From a bacterium (lineage in GTDB: Bacteria; Zhuqueibacterota; Zhuqueibacteria; Oleimicrobiales; Geothermoviventaceae): a stretch of DNA of 64,000 nucleotides. Numbering within the stretch: position 1 is the first letter of the stretch; each line of letters begins with the position of its first letter. The stretch is from NCBI GenBank assembly GCA_028275345.1, contig JAPWUV010000010.1, forward strand, positions 120,738 through 184,737, written 5' to 3'. The position numbers and the translations under genes were made by a program. Under the pieces are notes generated by a model that was not told the DNA's origin, ran no database searches, and saw only the letters and a program-made list of their open reading frames with translations. Positions 1 to 7,142 of this stretch are shown piece by piece.

Positions 1-880
1 GTTTCGGGACGAATACGGGGATGCCTGTCTCCGCGGCGAGCTCCTCGAGCGCCCGCCGAAGCCTTCGGTTCCGTGCAACCCCTCCCACCACCGAGAGAGA
101 CCGCACCCCAAACTCCTGACACGCGCGCAAAGCCTTCGCCACCAACACATCCACCACCGCTTTCTGAAAGCTCGCGGCCACATCGGCGAGGCGTTTCTCC
201 CGTTCTTGCGGCGACAGAGCCCGATGGTAGTAGAGGACGGCCGTCTTCAGACCGCTGAAACTGAAGTCGTACGAGTTCTCCATGAGACCACGCGGAAAAG
301 ACACCGCGTTCTCCTGTCCGGCCGCTGCGGCTGCCTCGATGGCCGGCCCTCCGGGATAGCCCAGACCGAGGATCCGGGCCACCTTGTCAAAGGCTTCCCC
401 TGCCGCATCGTCCCGAGTCCTGCCGAGCACCTGATAGTCCCCAAGCCTCCGGACAAGGACCAATTGCGTATGCCCCCCGCTGACCACAAGACACACGCCG
501 GGCAGTTCCGGAAACGGCTCCTCCAGGAAGTTGGCGAAGATGTGGCCTTCGATGTGATTGATCCCCACCAGGGGGAGCCGCAAGGCCACCGCCAGCCCTT
601 TGGCCACATTGAGCCCGACAATCAGGCTCCCCACGAGTCCGGGCCCGTACGTGACGGCCACAGCCCCCAGGTCTCGGAAGGAAAGCCCCGCTCGCCGAAT
701 CACGTAGCGGATGGTCGGGATCAACGTCCGCATATGCGCCCGACTGGCGAACTCGGGGACGACCCCGCCGTATTCCTCGTGCACAGCCTGGTAGTGCACG
801 GCGTGAGCCAGCAAGCCTTGCTCACTGTACAAGGCCGCCGAGGTCTCATCACAGGAGGTTTCGATTCCCAGAACGATCAC
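1..880 (-). CDS. tsaD: tRNA N6-adenosine threonylcarbamoyltransferase (partial, 3' end beyond window)
   Basis: TsaD transfers the threonylcarbamoyl group from threonylcarbamoyl-AMP to A37 of ANN-reading tRNAs, working with TsaB and TsaE in the cytoplasm. Reading the minus strand from a GTG at 880 gives VILGIETSCDETSAAL, the family N-terminus, then EEYGGVVPEFASRAH and the metal-binding HIEGH motif near residue 112, followed by VVSGGHTQL. GGAG lies about seven bases before the GTG. The frame is still open at base 1 (about 293 of the usual ~340 codons), so the C-terminus is missing from the window and not from the gene. It starts 24 bases after the stop of the YbbR-domain gene and is probably co-transcribed with it. 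Confidence 0.95.
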   Translation of the reverse strand, partial: MIVLGIETSCDETSAALYSEQGLLAHAVHYQAVHEEYGGVVPEFASRAHMRTLIPTIRYVIRRAGLSFRDLGAVAVTYGPGLVGSLIVGLNVAKGLAVALRLPLVGINHIEGHIFANFLEEPFPELPGVCLVVSGGHTQLVLVRRLGDYQVLGRTRDDAAGEAFDKVARILGLGYPGGPAIEAAAAAGQENAVSFPRGLMENSYDFSFSGLKTAVLYYHRALSPQEREKRLADVAASFQKAVVDVLVAKALRACQEFGVRSLSVVGGVARNRRLRRALEELAAETGIPVFVPK

Positions 881-904
881 GGCCGATCTCCGGGGTTCTC
901 CTGG

Positions 905-1879
905 TCATCGACGGAGGCGTTCCAGCAGGACGCGGATCTCGGTCGGCTCCACCTTCTCAACCTGGATTCCTGGCGGGGCCGAAACCCGCACGACGTACTC
1001 GCTCATCGAACCCGGGACGGGCGAGCTGTAATCCACAAAGGGCCGTACGGCTCCCGGATTCAATTCCACAACTCGGCTCATGGCTCCGCGAACCGTTACA
1101 CTCACTTCCGGAGGCATCGCGACCCCGCGCGTGCCCGGCGGCACATTCTCGACCGTCACCGGAAGTTGCACGAGCGTTCGCTCCATCAGCTTGTCCACCC
1201 TGGCGATCACCCGGACTCGACTGGGCACCACGGAGACGCGCGCCGGAGGATCCAAGGGGACGTCCACGAGCACATCCTTCCGAACGTCCTGGTACGTGCG
1301 TCGGACCGTGCTCACGCCCCCCATTCGCCTGACGACGGATCTTGGCCCCCGCACAAGGACGCTCTCCGGGCGCGTCTCGACTCCGGCCAGCAAGGTATAT
1401 CCCGGAGCCGGTCGGATCTCGACCTGCCCTTTCACCGGGAGGCGGTCCTCCGCGACCAGATCGAGCTCGACACGAAGGGTCTCGGGACTCACGACTTCCA
1501 CCACCCGGATCTGACCGGCCCAACGTCCCAAGGCCACATCTGCCACCTTGGGTCGCCAGGTCTTACCCCGGGTCACACCCGAAAGATCCGCGGCGAGCCA
1601 GACATCACGCCCGACCATCAAGCCGATCAGCGCCTTCCCAGAGCCTTCCACACGGACCAGCGCTCGCGGCGGCAGCTCGTCCAGCATCATTCGGTCGGGG
1701 GCAAGATTCGTCACCCGGATCGGGATCTCCAGCTCGTACTGGTACGTGCTCTCTGTGACCACGTAGAACCAGAGGAAAAACGCCATCGCCAGGGCGATCA
1801 ATTTCACGCGCAGATTCCGAATCCCCGCAGCCGGCAAGTGCTGCCACGATCGGGATCGTTTTTCAGCAGACTTTTGCAC
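905..1879 (-). CDS. YbbR-like domain protein (CdaR-like)
   Basis: About 324 residues. One N-terminal membrane helix (LIALAMAFFLWFYVV) is followed by extracytoplasmic YbbR-type repeats with the recurring V-x-V-x-G-P / LRVELDLV pattern. In Firmicutes such proteins (CdaR) sit beside and regulate the diadenylate cyclase CdaA. No cyclase gene is visible here, so a c-di-AMP role is only a possibility. The frame is open back to 1960, but the GTG at 1879 is preferred because GAGGA lies six bases upstream and the family normally starts shortly before the membrane helix. A hairpin that looks like a terminator lies just upstream (1963-2003). The gene is followed by tsaD. Confidence 0.8.
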   Translation of the reverse strand: MQKSAEKRSRSWQHLPAAGIRNLRVKLIALAMAFFLWFYVVTESTYQYELEIPIRVTNLAPDRMMLDELPPRALVRVEGSGKALIGLMVGRDVWLAADLSGVTRGKTWRPKVADVALGRWAGQIRVVEVVSPETLRVELDLVAEDRLPVKGQVEIRPAPGYTLLAGVETRPESVLVRGPRSVVRRMGGVSTVRRTYQDVRKDVLVDVPLDPPARVSVVPSRVRVIARVDKLMERTLVQLPVTVENVPPGTRGVAMPPEVSVTVRGAMSRVVELNPGAVRPFVDYSSPVPGSMSEYVVRVSAPPGIQVEKVEPTEIRVLLERLRR

Positions 1880-1962
1880 AGCCGATCCTCGTGCGCCACC
1901 CATCTTGCAGCTCGTAATCTGGAGCCCCGCCCACGGCCTCCCCCTCCCCGAAGCAGGCAACG

Positions 1963-2003
1963 AAAAAGGGTAAAAGGCTCACGCGGAACCCCTTACCCTT
2001 TTG
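1963..2003 (-). terminator. Intrinsic terminator-like inverted repeat, possibly bidirectional
   Basis: AAAAGGGTAA (1964-1973) and TTACCCTTTT (1993-2002) are perfectly complementary 10-base arms, with two further G-C pairs possible inside. Read on the minus strand the right arm runs into a T tract, so it can end transcripts of the upstream small-protein genes. The reverse reading also ends in T residues. It separates the small-protein genes from the YbbR-domain gene. Confidence 0.6.
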
Positions 2004-2035
2004 CAAAAGCCCAGAACGAGGCTAACGGCAACGCC

Positions 2036-2233
2036 TCATTTCCCTCGCGAGGTGCGAGGGATGGACTCACCCACCGTGATCTCGCCGTTATCGATACGAA
2101 GGTGAAAGCCACACTCGGGATTGGTGCACACCCACGCTTTGTACAGAATGGACGCTCCTTCACGGCCGTAGTCGGAGAGTGGTACCAGAACCCCCAGCGA
2201 GCATTTGAGACATTGCGGAAAGGTGCGCTCCAT
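2036..2233 (-). CDS. Small zinc-ribbon-like protein of unknown function
   Basis: 65 residues from the ATG at 2233, chosen because GGAGG stands seven bases upstream; the GTG at 2248 would overlap that Shine-Dalgarno. Two cysteine pairs, CLKC near residue 8 and CTNPEC near residue 37, are spaced as in a small zinc ribbon, and the rest is polar (FHLRIDNGEITVGES). I do not recognise the family. It lies 71 bases downstream of the 105-residue protein gene and probably shares its promoter. The frame ends at a hairpin terminator. Confidence 0.6.
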   Translation of the reverse strand: MERTFPQCLKCSLGVLVPLSDYGREGASILYKAWVCTNPECGFHLRIDNGEITVGESIPRTSRGK

Positions 2234-2304
2234 CCCCGCTCCTCCCACGCAACGCTGGTCTTGGCCCCTTGGTCCGTCGCCCCCGAGGATCGAGTGGGAA
2301 CCGG

Positions 2305-2622
2305 TCAGAAGGCTTCCCCGTCGCGGATCCCCAACCGGCGCTTGAACTCTTCGTCCGTCTCGTAAAGGATGAACTCACGGAACGGGTAATTGCGGGACAT
2401 GATGAAGCGGATCGTGGCTCTCCAGCTTTCGGCCTCCGACAAACCCCGGGTCGTGAGAATCAGATCCTGCAGATCTCCGTCCTTGAGCTCGTCCACTGCC
2501 CGCTTCCAGACCTCCGCCACCGCTTCGTCCATCATCCCCGAGAGCACGCCGAGCGTCAAGCGCCACTCGATCTCCTCACGGACCTTGTCCAGTTTGTTGC
2601 GCCGATTCTTCCCTCCCTCCAT
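2305..2622 (-). CDS. Conserved-looking 105-residue protein, function unknown
   Basis: The ATG at 2622 has AAAGGTG five bases upstream, and a near-consensus promoter lies about 45 bases further up, so this is probably the first gene of a short unit with the zinc-ribbon gene behind it. The product is charged and helical, with no signal peptide or membrane segment: basic N-terminus (MEGGKNRRNK), then alternating acidic/basic helices (MMDEAVAEVWKRAVDELK) and FREFILYETDEEFKRRLG near the C-terminus. No family is recognised. Confidence 0.6.
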   Translation of the reverse strand: MEGGKNRRNKLDKVREEIEWRLTLGVLSGMMDEAVAEVWKRAVDELKDGDLQDLILTTRGLSEAESWRATIRFIMSRNYPFREFILYETDEEFKRRLGIRDGEAF

Positions 2623-2666
2623 GAGGGCACCTTTCTGCGTGCGTACACCTTCGAACCTCGTAGGCC

Positions 2667-2695
2667 AATTTAACAGCCGACCCGCTCTTTGTCAA
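2667..2695 (-). promoter_or_regulatory. Sigma-70-type promoter for the 2305-2622 gene
   Basis: On the minus strand TTGACA (2695-2690), a 17-base spacer and TAAATT (2672-2667) give a near-consensus promoter. The predicted start of transcription near 2660 leaves a leader of about 38 bases before the ATG at 2622. It lies just downstream of the rplI terminator. Confidence 0.75.
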
Positions 2696-2763
2696 CAGAT
2701 ATTTCCCGGCGCTCCTCGCCCCTTCCAGGCCTCGGTGGAGGCAGCGACACACTTGTCTTCCCA

Positions 2764-2789
2764 AAACAAAAAAGGCGGGATCACCCGCC
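2764..2789 (-). terminator. Intrinsic terminator of the rpsF-ssb-rpsR-rplI operon
   Basis: GGCGGG-ATCA-CCCGCC stem (2774-2789). On the minus strand it is followed by a T-rich tract (2773-2764). It is about 30 bases past the rplI stop codon. Confidence 0.85.
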
Positions 2790-2817
2790 CCTGCCGTTGC
2801 AACCTCTCCGCGATGTG

Positions 2818-3261
2818 CTATTCGCGCACTACCCAGACCTTGATCTTGGCCTCCACCTCCGGGTGAAGCTTGATGGGGACGTCATAGATGCCGAGCGCCT
2901 TGAGCGGCTCTTCGAGCATGATCTTGCGGCGATCGATCTCGAATCCCTTTTGTTGCAATAGCTCGGCGATCATCTGCGACGTCACCGCCCCGAACACCCT
3001 GTCATCCTCGCCGACGGAGACTGTGGCCGTCACCGACACCCCATTCAACTTCTCCGCCAGCCGCTGCGCAGCCCTTTTCTCGCGATTCGCTCGCAGGCTC
3101 TCGCGCTTCTTTTCCTCCTCCAACATCCGAAGATTGGCGGGCGTGGCCGGCATGGCCAGGCCTCGCGGGATGAGATAATTCCGGGCGTAGCCGTCACTCA
3201 CGTCCAGGATCTTGCCCGGCCCGCCCAGTTTTTCCACCTCCTGCCGGAGAATAACCCGCAT
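2818..3261 (-). CDS. rplI: 50S ribosomal protein L9
   Basis: 147 residues, the normal length. L9 binds 23S rRNA domain V through its N-terminal domain and extends from the L1-stalk base. The N-terminus MRVILRQEVEKLGGPGKIL and GYARNYLIPRGLAMPAT are the L9 signature. They are followed by the long charged linker helix (EEEKKRESLRANREK) and the C-terminal RNA-binding domain ending in HPEVEAKIKVWVV. GAGGTGAG precedes the ATG. It is the last gene of the S6-SSB-S18-L9 operon, 12 bases after rpsR, and is followed by a clear terminator. Confidence 0.97.
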   Translation of the reverse strand: MRVILRQEVEKLGGPGKILDVSDGYARNYLIPRGLAMPATPANLRMLEEEKKRESLRANREKRAAQRLAEKLNGVSVTATVSVGEDDRVFGAVTSQMIAELLQQKGFEIDRRKIMLEEPLKALGIYDVPIKLHPEVEAKIKVWVVRE

Positions 3262-3273
3262 GACTCACCTCGC

Positions 3274-3495
3274 CTATCGTGAAAGTTCCGCGACGAAAGG
3301 TAGGAGGGCCAAATGCCGCGCCCGCTTGATGGCCAGTTTCAGTTGCCTCTGGTGCCGGGCGCAGGTCCCCGACGTCCTTCGGGGGATGATTTTCCCTTGC
3401 TCCGTGATGAACCGCCGCAATTTCCGCTCATCCTTATAGTCGATGTAGATCTCGCCCTCTTCGCAGAAGCGACAAATCCTCCTTCGTCGTAGCAT
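3274..3495 (-). CDS. rpsR: 30S ribosomal protein S18
   Basis: 73 residues, the full usual length. S18 pairs with S6 on the platform of the small subunit. The sequence shows [15 protein letters not shown], then [27 protein letters not shown], the conserved S18 core, and the basic C-terminus [11 protein letters not shown]. It carries CxxC near the N-terminus and a third Cys in the GTCARHQ loop, the pattern of zinc-type S18 paralogs. It lies between ssb and rplI in the classical operon order. Confidence 0.97.
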   Translation of the reverse strand: MLRRRRICRFCEEGEIYIDYKDERKLRRFITEQGKIIPRRTSGTCARHQRQLKLAIKRARHLALLPFVAELSR

Positions 3496-3522
3496 GCCTC
3501 TTCCCTCGTTTCCACCGTACGC

Positions 3523-3987
3523 TCAAAGCTCAAGCTCTCGGTAACCGAAGTCGAACTCGGTCGGAGCCTGTTCCTCCAGATCCGCTGTTTCCGGAGGAAC
3601 CATCATCGTCTTGTCGCTCGTCTCCGCCTCGCCGGTGTGCGGCCTCAGCATTCGCTCCAAGAATTGCACCCGGCGTGCTCGGATCTCCAGCGTCCCTCGA
3701 TTCCCCTCCTCAGGATTCCCCTGGGAGAGAAGCTCGCCATCCAACAAGACCGGGCTACCCGCCCTGAGATTTCGCTGGCAAAGCTCCGCAAGCCTTTGCT
3801 GAACGACGACATCCACCTCGCACCGATTCTCGCGAAACTGCCCCGCATTGTCGCGGAACTTGCGCACGCTGTGGATGCGAAACCGCCCTACCAGCCTACC
3901 ATCTTCCGTCTGCATGATCTCCGGCTCACGGAGCACAGTGCCGGCAATTAGGACCGTGTTGATGTCCGGAAGACGAGTGTTCCCCAT
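3523..3987 (-). CDS. ssb: Single-stranded DNA-binding protein with an atypical C-terminal tail
   Basis: About 154 residues. The OB-fold is plain: LPDINTVLIAGTVLREPEI, FRIHSVRKFRDNAGQF, EVDVVVQQRLAELC, LLDGELLSQG. The position between rpsF and rpsR is the usual one for ssb. The C-terminus is unusual: after a short acidic stretch it ends EFDFGYRELEL, without the acidic DDDIPF-like tip that recruits replication and repair proteins, and without a long glycine-rich linker. It may therefore be a special-purpose or PriB-like SSB. The ATG at 3987 is used; a GTG at 3996, four bases after GGGAGGG, is an equally good start. Confidence 0.88.
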   Translation of the reverse strand: MGNTRLPDINTVLIAGTVLREPEIMQTEDGRLVGRFRIHSVRKFRDNAGQFRENRCEVDVVVQQRLAELCQRNLRAGSPVLLDGELLSQGNPEEGNRGTLEIRARRVQFLERMLRPHTGEAETSDKTMMVPPETADLEEQAPTEFDFGYRELEL

Positions 3988-4031
3988 TTCCTGCACCGTC
4001 CCTCCCACAGGTCCGACTCTTCCCGGGCCGA

Positions 4032-4508
4032 TTACTTCTCCTCGTCAAGCTCGTCGGAGTCGGACGGCTGGTCAAGATCCGGGACCTCTTCCTCAGGAGC
4101 GGCCAGAGCCTCTCCCTGTGCCTCCGGGGCCATGCCGTGGCTCTCCTGCACTTCCGAAGCCCCGGCCGCCTCCTTGACTCCTCCCTGCTCTGCCAACTGT
4201 CGCTCTTTCTCGAGCGCCGCCTTCGACAGATGGATCGTGAGATACCGCAGGATGTTTTCGTCCAGGCGGTATTCCCTCTCCAGCGCGGCCACGATGGCAG
4301 GCGGACCGTCGAAACGCACGTACACATAGTAACCGTACTGGCGTTTGCGAATCTCGTAGGCCAGCCTGCGCTTGCCCCACTTCTCCACCCGCCGAACCTC
4401 ACCCCCATTGTCGGAGATGAACTTCACGTATCTCCGGATGGTCTCCTCGAGCTCCTCGGCTCGAAGGAGCGAATCAATGACGAACGTTGTCTCGTAAGCT
4501 CGAAGCAC
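4032..4508 (-). CDS. rpsF: 30S ribosomal protein S6 with long acidic tail
   Basis: 158 residues, longer than the ~100-residue core. The core is typical: LRAYETTFVIDSLL, then VKFISDNGGEVRRVEKWGKRRLAYEI and YYVYVRFDGPPAIVAALERE, ending at LDENILRYLTIHL. It is followed by about 45 residues rich in Glu, Asp, Ala and Gln ending DLDQPSDSDELDEEK. S6 binds S18 on the platform. GGAGG lies six bases before the GTG start at 4508. It is the first gene of the operon; the 149-base leader between it and pth could hold an S6:S18 autoregulatory element, but I could not confirm the fold. Confidence 0.95.
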   Translation of the reverse strand: MLRAYETTFVIDSLLRAEELEETIRRYVKFISDNGGEVRRVEKWGKRRLAYEIRKRQYGYYVYVRFDGPPAIVAALEREYRLDENILRYLTIHLSKAALEKERQLAEQGGVKEAAGASEVQESHGMAPEAQGEALAAPEEEVPDLDQPSDSDELDEEK

Positions 4509-4657
4509 GTGACTCCTCCTTTTCCGTGACGGTGCCTTTTCTCACCGCTCCCGCCGGCCGGTTCGCGCCTCCGTGCCCGGCCACGAATCCCCGGCGAGAT
4601 CACGGTCGATTCAGTTCCTCCCCCCTCGTTCCTCCGACGCCACCCGGAAGAGCGGTG

Positions 4658-5233
4658 CTACCTGTTGAACCGCGCCATTGCCTTCTCGGCTCCCTCGCAC
4701 GCGAAAGAAGTAATGGCGTCGACTGCCCTTTCCACAACCTCCGGCAGCCGCTCCTCTTCCTCCGGGTTGAATGGGGACAACACGTAGTCGATCAGCCCTC
4801 CCTGCGGGAATTGATTCCCGATGCCAATCCGGAGCCTGGGGAAAGCTTGAGTGCCAAGTTCCGCGATGACGGAGGCGAGTCCATTGTGCCCGCCGTCGCT
4901 CCCCTTCAGACGGAGGCGCAGCTTGCCGAATGGAAGGGAAACGTCATCGCATACCACGAGCACCTCCTGCGCTTCCAGGCCCTCTTTCGCTACCGCCTCC
5001 CGGACGGCAATTCCGCTGCGGTTCATGTAGGTCAAGGGCTTCAGAAGCTTCACCATTGCATCGCCGCACCCGGGAGGTTCGAGCCAGCAGCTTTCCAACG
5101 CCGTTCCCCGCCTTACGAAGTCCACCCGCCACCTTTCCGCAGCCCGATCCACAACCCGAAAGCCCAGATTGTGTCGGGTCCGGAGATAGCGTTCGCCGGG
5201 ATTCCCAAGACCCACGACAAGCCAACGCCTCAT
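4658..5233 (-). CDS. pth: Peptidyl-tRNA hydrolase
   Basis: 191 residues, normal length. The enzyme hydrolyses the ester between peptide and tRNA on drop-off peptidyl-tRNAs. WLVVGLGNPGERYLRTRHNLGF contains the conserved Asn and the catalytic His. YMNRSG, VVCDDVSLPFGKLRL (Asp) and GSDGGHNGLASVI complete the active site. The C-terminus ends AMARFNR. It lies 45 bases after rplY in the common rplY-pth order, and together with prs upstream forms a familiar bacterial cluster. Confidence 0.96.
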   Translation of the reverse strand: MRRWLVVGLGNPGERYLRTRHNLGFRVVDRAAERWRVDFVRRGTALESCWLEPPGCGDAMVKLLKPLTYMNRSGIAVREAVAKEGLEAQEVLVVCDDVSLPFGKLRLRLKGSDGGHNGLASVIAELGTQAFPRLRIGIGNQFPQGGLIDYVLSPFNPEEEERLPEVVERAVDAITSFACEGAEKAMARFNR

Positions 5234-5278
5234 GTGGAATCCGCTCCGGACCCACCCCGATCCCAGGGCACGCTAGGC

Positions 5279-5890
5279 TCAGGATTGCTCCGCCTCGGGG
5301 GCAGCTGCTGGGGCCTCAGCGATTTCGCCCTCAGCCTCCGCCGCCACGCGCGGCGCCACCACGTGAGCCACGAGGGTATCGGGCGGCGCAAGGAGGGTGA
5401 CGTGCTGCTGCTTGACATCCGAGATGTGTAGGGACCGCCCGACGTCCAGATGAGACACGTCCACCTCGATCCGCTCCGGGATGTTGGCGGGGAGGCACTC
5501 GATCTCCACTTCGTGGATCTCCTGGAGCAAGGTGCCTCCGTGCTCCTTCACGCCCCGGGGAACACCCACCAGCACCAGAGGGACGGTGAGGGTCAGCTTC
5601 TCCCCCGCAGTGAGAGCCAACAGATCCACATGGAGAAGGCGCCCGTGCACCGGGTCCCTCTGAACCTCGCGGAGGACGACCCGCTTGCTACTGCGCCCCA
5701 ACTTGGCATCAAAAACCGTGTGGCCGCTGGAAAGAGCCGCTTGCAGCTCCTTCTCCTCCACTACAATGGGAGTGGGCTCCTCGTGCGCCCCGTAGAGGAT
5801 TCCGGGCACTTTCCCCGCCCGCCGGTACGCGTTGAGTTTGCCCTTGGTGCCGAGCTCCCGCCGCTCGAGATTCAGAACCGCATTGTCCAT
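5279..5890 (-). CDS. rplY: 50S ribosomal protein L25 (general stress protein CTC/TL5 type)
   Basis: About 203 residues. The N-terminal 5S rRNA-binding L25 domain (RRELGTKGKLNAYRRAGKVPGILYG, then RVVLREVQRDPVHGRLLHVDLL) is followed by the beta-rich TL5 C-terminal domain (LVLVGVPRGVKEHGGTLLQEIHEVEI) and an acidic Ala/Glu tail (AAEAEGEIAEAPAAAPEAEQS). The ATG at 5890 is preferred over the GTG at 5899. It sits between prs and pth, the standard order. Confidence 0.95.
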   Translation of the reverse strand: MDNAVLNLERRELGTKGKLNAYRRAGKVPGILYGAHEEPTPIVVEEKELQAALSSGHTVFDAKLGRSSKRVVLREVQRDPVHGRLLHVDLLALTAGEKLTLTVPLVLVGVPRGVKEHGGTLLQEIHEVEIECLPANIPERIEVDVSHLDVGRSLHISDVKQQHVTLLAPPDTLVAHVVAPRVAAEAEGEIAEAPAAAPEAEQS

Positions 5891-5917
5891 GCTGTCCACC
5901 CAATCTTAGCCAACGGA

Positions 5918-6856
5918 TCAATCGAAAAGAATACTTATGCTTTCATTGTTGTGGATCCTCCGGATGGCCTCGGCGAAGAGGTTAGCCACGGTGAGAATCT
6001 GCAACTTCGGCACGCGTTTCTCCTCCGGTATCCACACCGTGTCGGTCACGGCCAACTCCTCCAGGTCCTCGCATGCCTGGATCCTCTCCGCCGCTTTGCC
6101 GGAAAGGATGGCGTGGGTGCAGGCGGCGTAAATCTTCTTGGCCCCTTTCTTCTTAATCGCCTGGACGGCCTCCACCAGCGTTCCGCCCGTATCCACCAGG
6201 TCATCCACGATCAGCACGTTGCGGCCATCCACCTCTCCGATGACATTCACAGCCTTCGCTTGATTGGCTGCCGGCCGCCGCTTGTCCACCACCGCCAGCG
6301 GGGCCTCCAGCCGCTTAGCGTAAGCCCGCGCCATTCGGATCCCCCCCACGTCGGGGGCCATCACCACAAGATCGGGAATCTTCTTGCGCCGGAAGTACTC
6401 GCAAAAGATGGTGGACGAGTACAGATGATCGAGCGGGATGTCGAAGAAGCCCTGGATCTGGGGAGCGTGCAAGTCCATCGTCAGAACCCGATCCGCCCCA
6501 GCCGTGGTGAGCAGGTTCGCCACCAGCTTGGCCGTGATGGATACGCGGGGCTGGTCCTTACGGTCTTGGCGCGCATAGCCGAAATACGGGATGACGGCTG
6601 TAATCCGTTCTGCCGAGGCTCGACGCGCAGCATCCACCATGATCAGCAGCTCGATGAGATTGTCCGAGGGCGAATTGGTCGGTTGGACCAAGAAGACATC
6701 CGCTCCCCGGACGTTTTCGTTGTACTTCACCCAAAGCTCGCCGTCCTGGAATTTCTTGTGCTCGGTAGCACCCAGCGGGATACCGTACGCCTTCGCGATC
6801 TGCTCAGCCAGCGGCCGGTTAGCGTTTCCCGAGAAGATCTTGATATTCGTCCCCAT
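5918..6856 (-). CDS. prs: Ribose-phosphate pyrophosphokinase (PRPP synthetase)
   Basis: 312 residues, class I length. It makes PRPP from ribose 5-phosphate and ATP for nucleotide, His and Trp synthesis. Visible motifs are the N-terminal KIFSGNANRPLAEQIA, the regulatory/ATP loop KFQDGELWVKYNENVRG, YFGYARQDRK, TMDLHAPQIQGFFDIP and the PRPP-binding loop VLIVDDLVDTGGTL. The ATG at 6856 follows GGAG by nine bases and matches the family start; the GTG at 6883 has no Shine-Dalgarno. The gene begins about 55 bases beyond a terminator hairpin that follows tRNA-Gln. Confidence 0.96.
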   Translation of the reverse strand: MGTNIKIFSGNANRPLAEQIAKAYGIPLGATEHKKFQDGELWVKYNENVRGADVFLVQPTNSPSDNLIELLIMVDAARRASAERITAVIPYFGYARQDRKDQPRVSITAKLVANLLTTAGADRVLTMDLHAPQIQGFFDIPLDHLYSSTIFCEYFRRKKIPDLVVMAPDVGGIRMARAYAKRLEAPLAVVDKRRPAANQAKAVNVIGEVDGRNVLIVDDLVDTGGTLVEAVQAIKKKGAKKIYAACTHAILSGKAAERIQACEDLEELAVTDTVWIPEEKRVPKLQILTVANLFAEAIRRIHNNESISILFD

Positions 6857-6911
6857 TCTGAGTTGCTCCTGCTGTTCAACCACAAGCTGGAGCCTCTGCC
6901 CTTAGTGACAC

Positions 6912-6941
6912 AAAAAATGACGAAAACCCCGCTGGTTTTCG
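6912..6941 (-). terminator. Intrinsic terminator or attenuator between tRNA-Gln and prs
   Basis: CGAAAACC (6921-6928) and GGTTTTCG (6934-6941) form an 8-base-pair stem with a 5-base loop. On the minus strand it is followed by a run of six T (6917-6912). It can end the tRNA transcript, or attenuate read-through into prs. Confidence 0.65.
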
Positions 6942-6960
6942 CCACCCTCATCTCCACCAC

Positions 6961-7035
6961 TGGCTGGGGCGGGAGGATTCGAACCTCCGAATGCGGGGAC
7001 CAAAACCCCGTGCCTTACCGCTTGGCCACGCCCCA
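6961..7035 (-). tRNA. tRNA-Gln (anticodon TTG)
   Basis: Read on the minus strand, TGGGGCG pairs with CGCCCCA to form the acceptor stem. The D arm is AGCGGTAAGGC. The anticodon stem CGGGG/CCCCG encloses loop TTTTGGT, giving anticodon TTG. The T arm is GGAGG-TTCGAAT-CCTCC, followed by discriminator G and an encoded CCA. All stems are fully paired. It lies between ispE (upstream) and prs (downstream), a common bacterial arrangement. Confidence 0.97.
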
Positions 7036-7142
7036 GTCTTCAATCGCGCGTGGGCGTTGCCCCTCCTCCCGTCCTGCCTGCCCTGGGGTCGTTCCGCCCT
7101 GCTCTCGCTGGACTGCCCGTTCTCCGTCGCGAGGGACGCCAC

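Noticed and set aside
206-2365. Long open frame on the plus strand across tsaD and the YbbR-domain gene
   Set aside because: It is antisense to two clear genes, has no protein-family features and reflects high G+C codon bias. Similar antisense frames at 5450-7240, 25420-27258, 31334-33823 and 34479-35303 were rejected for the same reason.
4509-4657. S6:S18 autoregulatory leader upstream of rpsF
   Set aside because: Position is right, and CCG-containing short helices exist, but I could not build the conserved fold by eye. A covariance-model search would decide.
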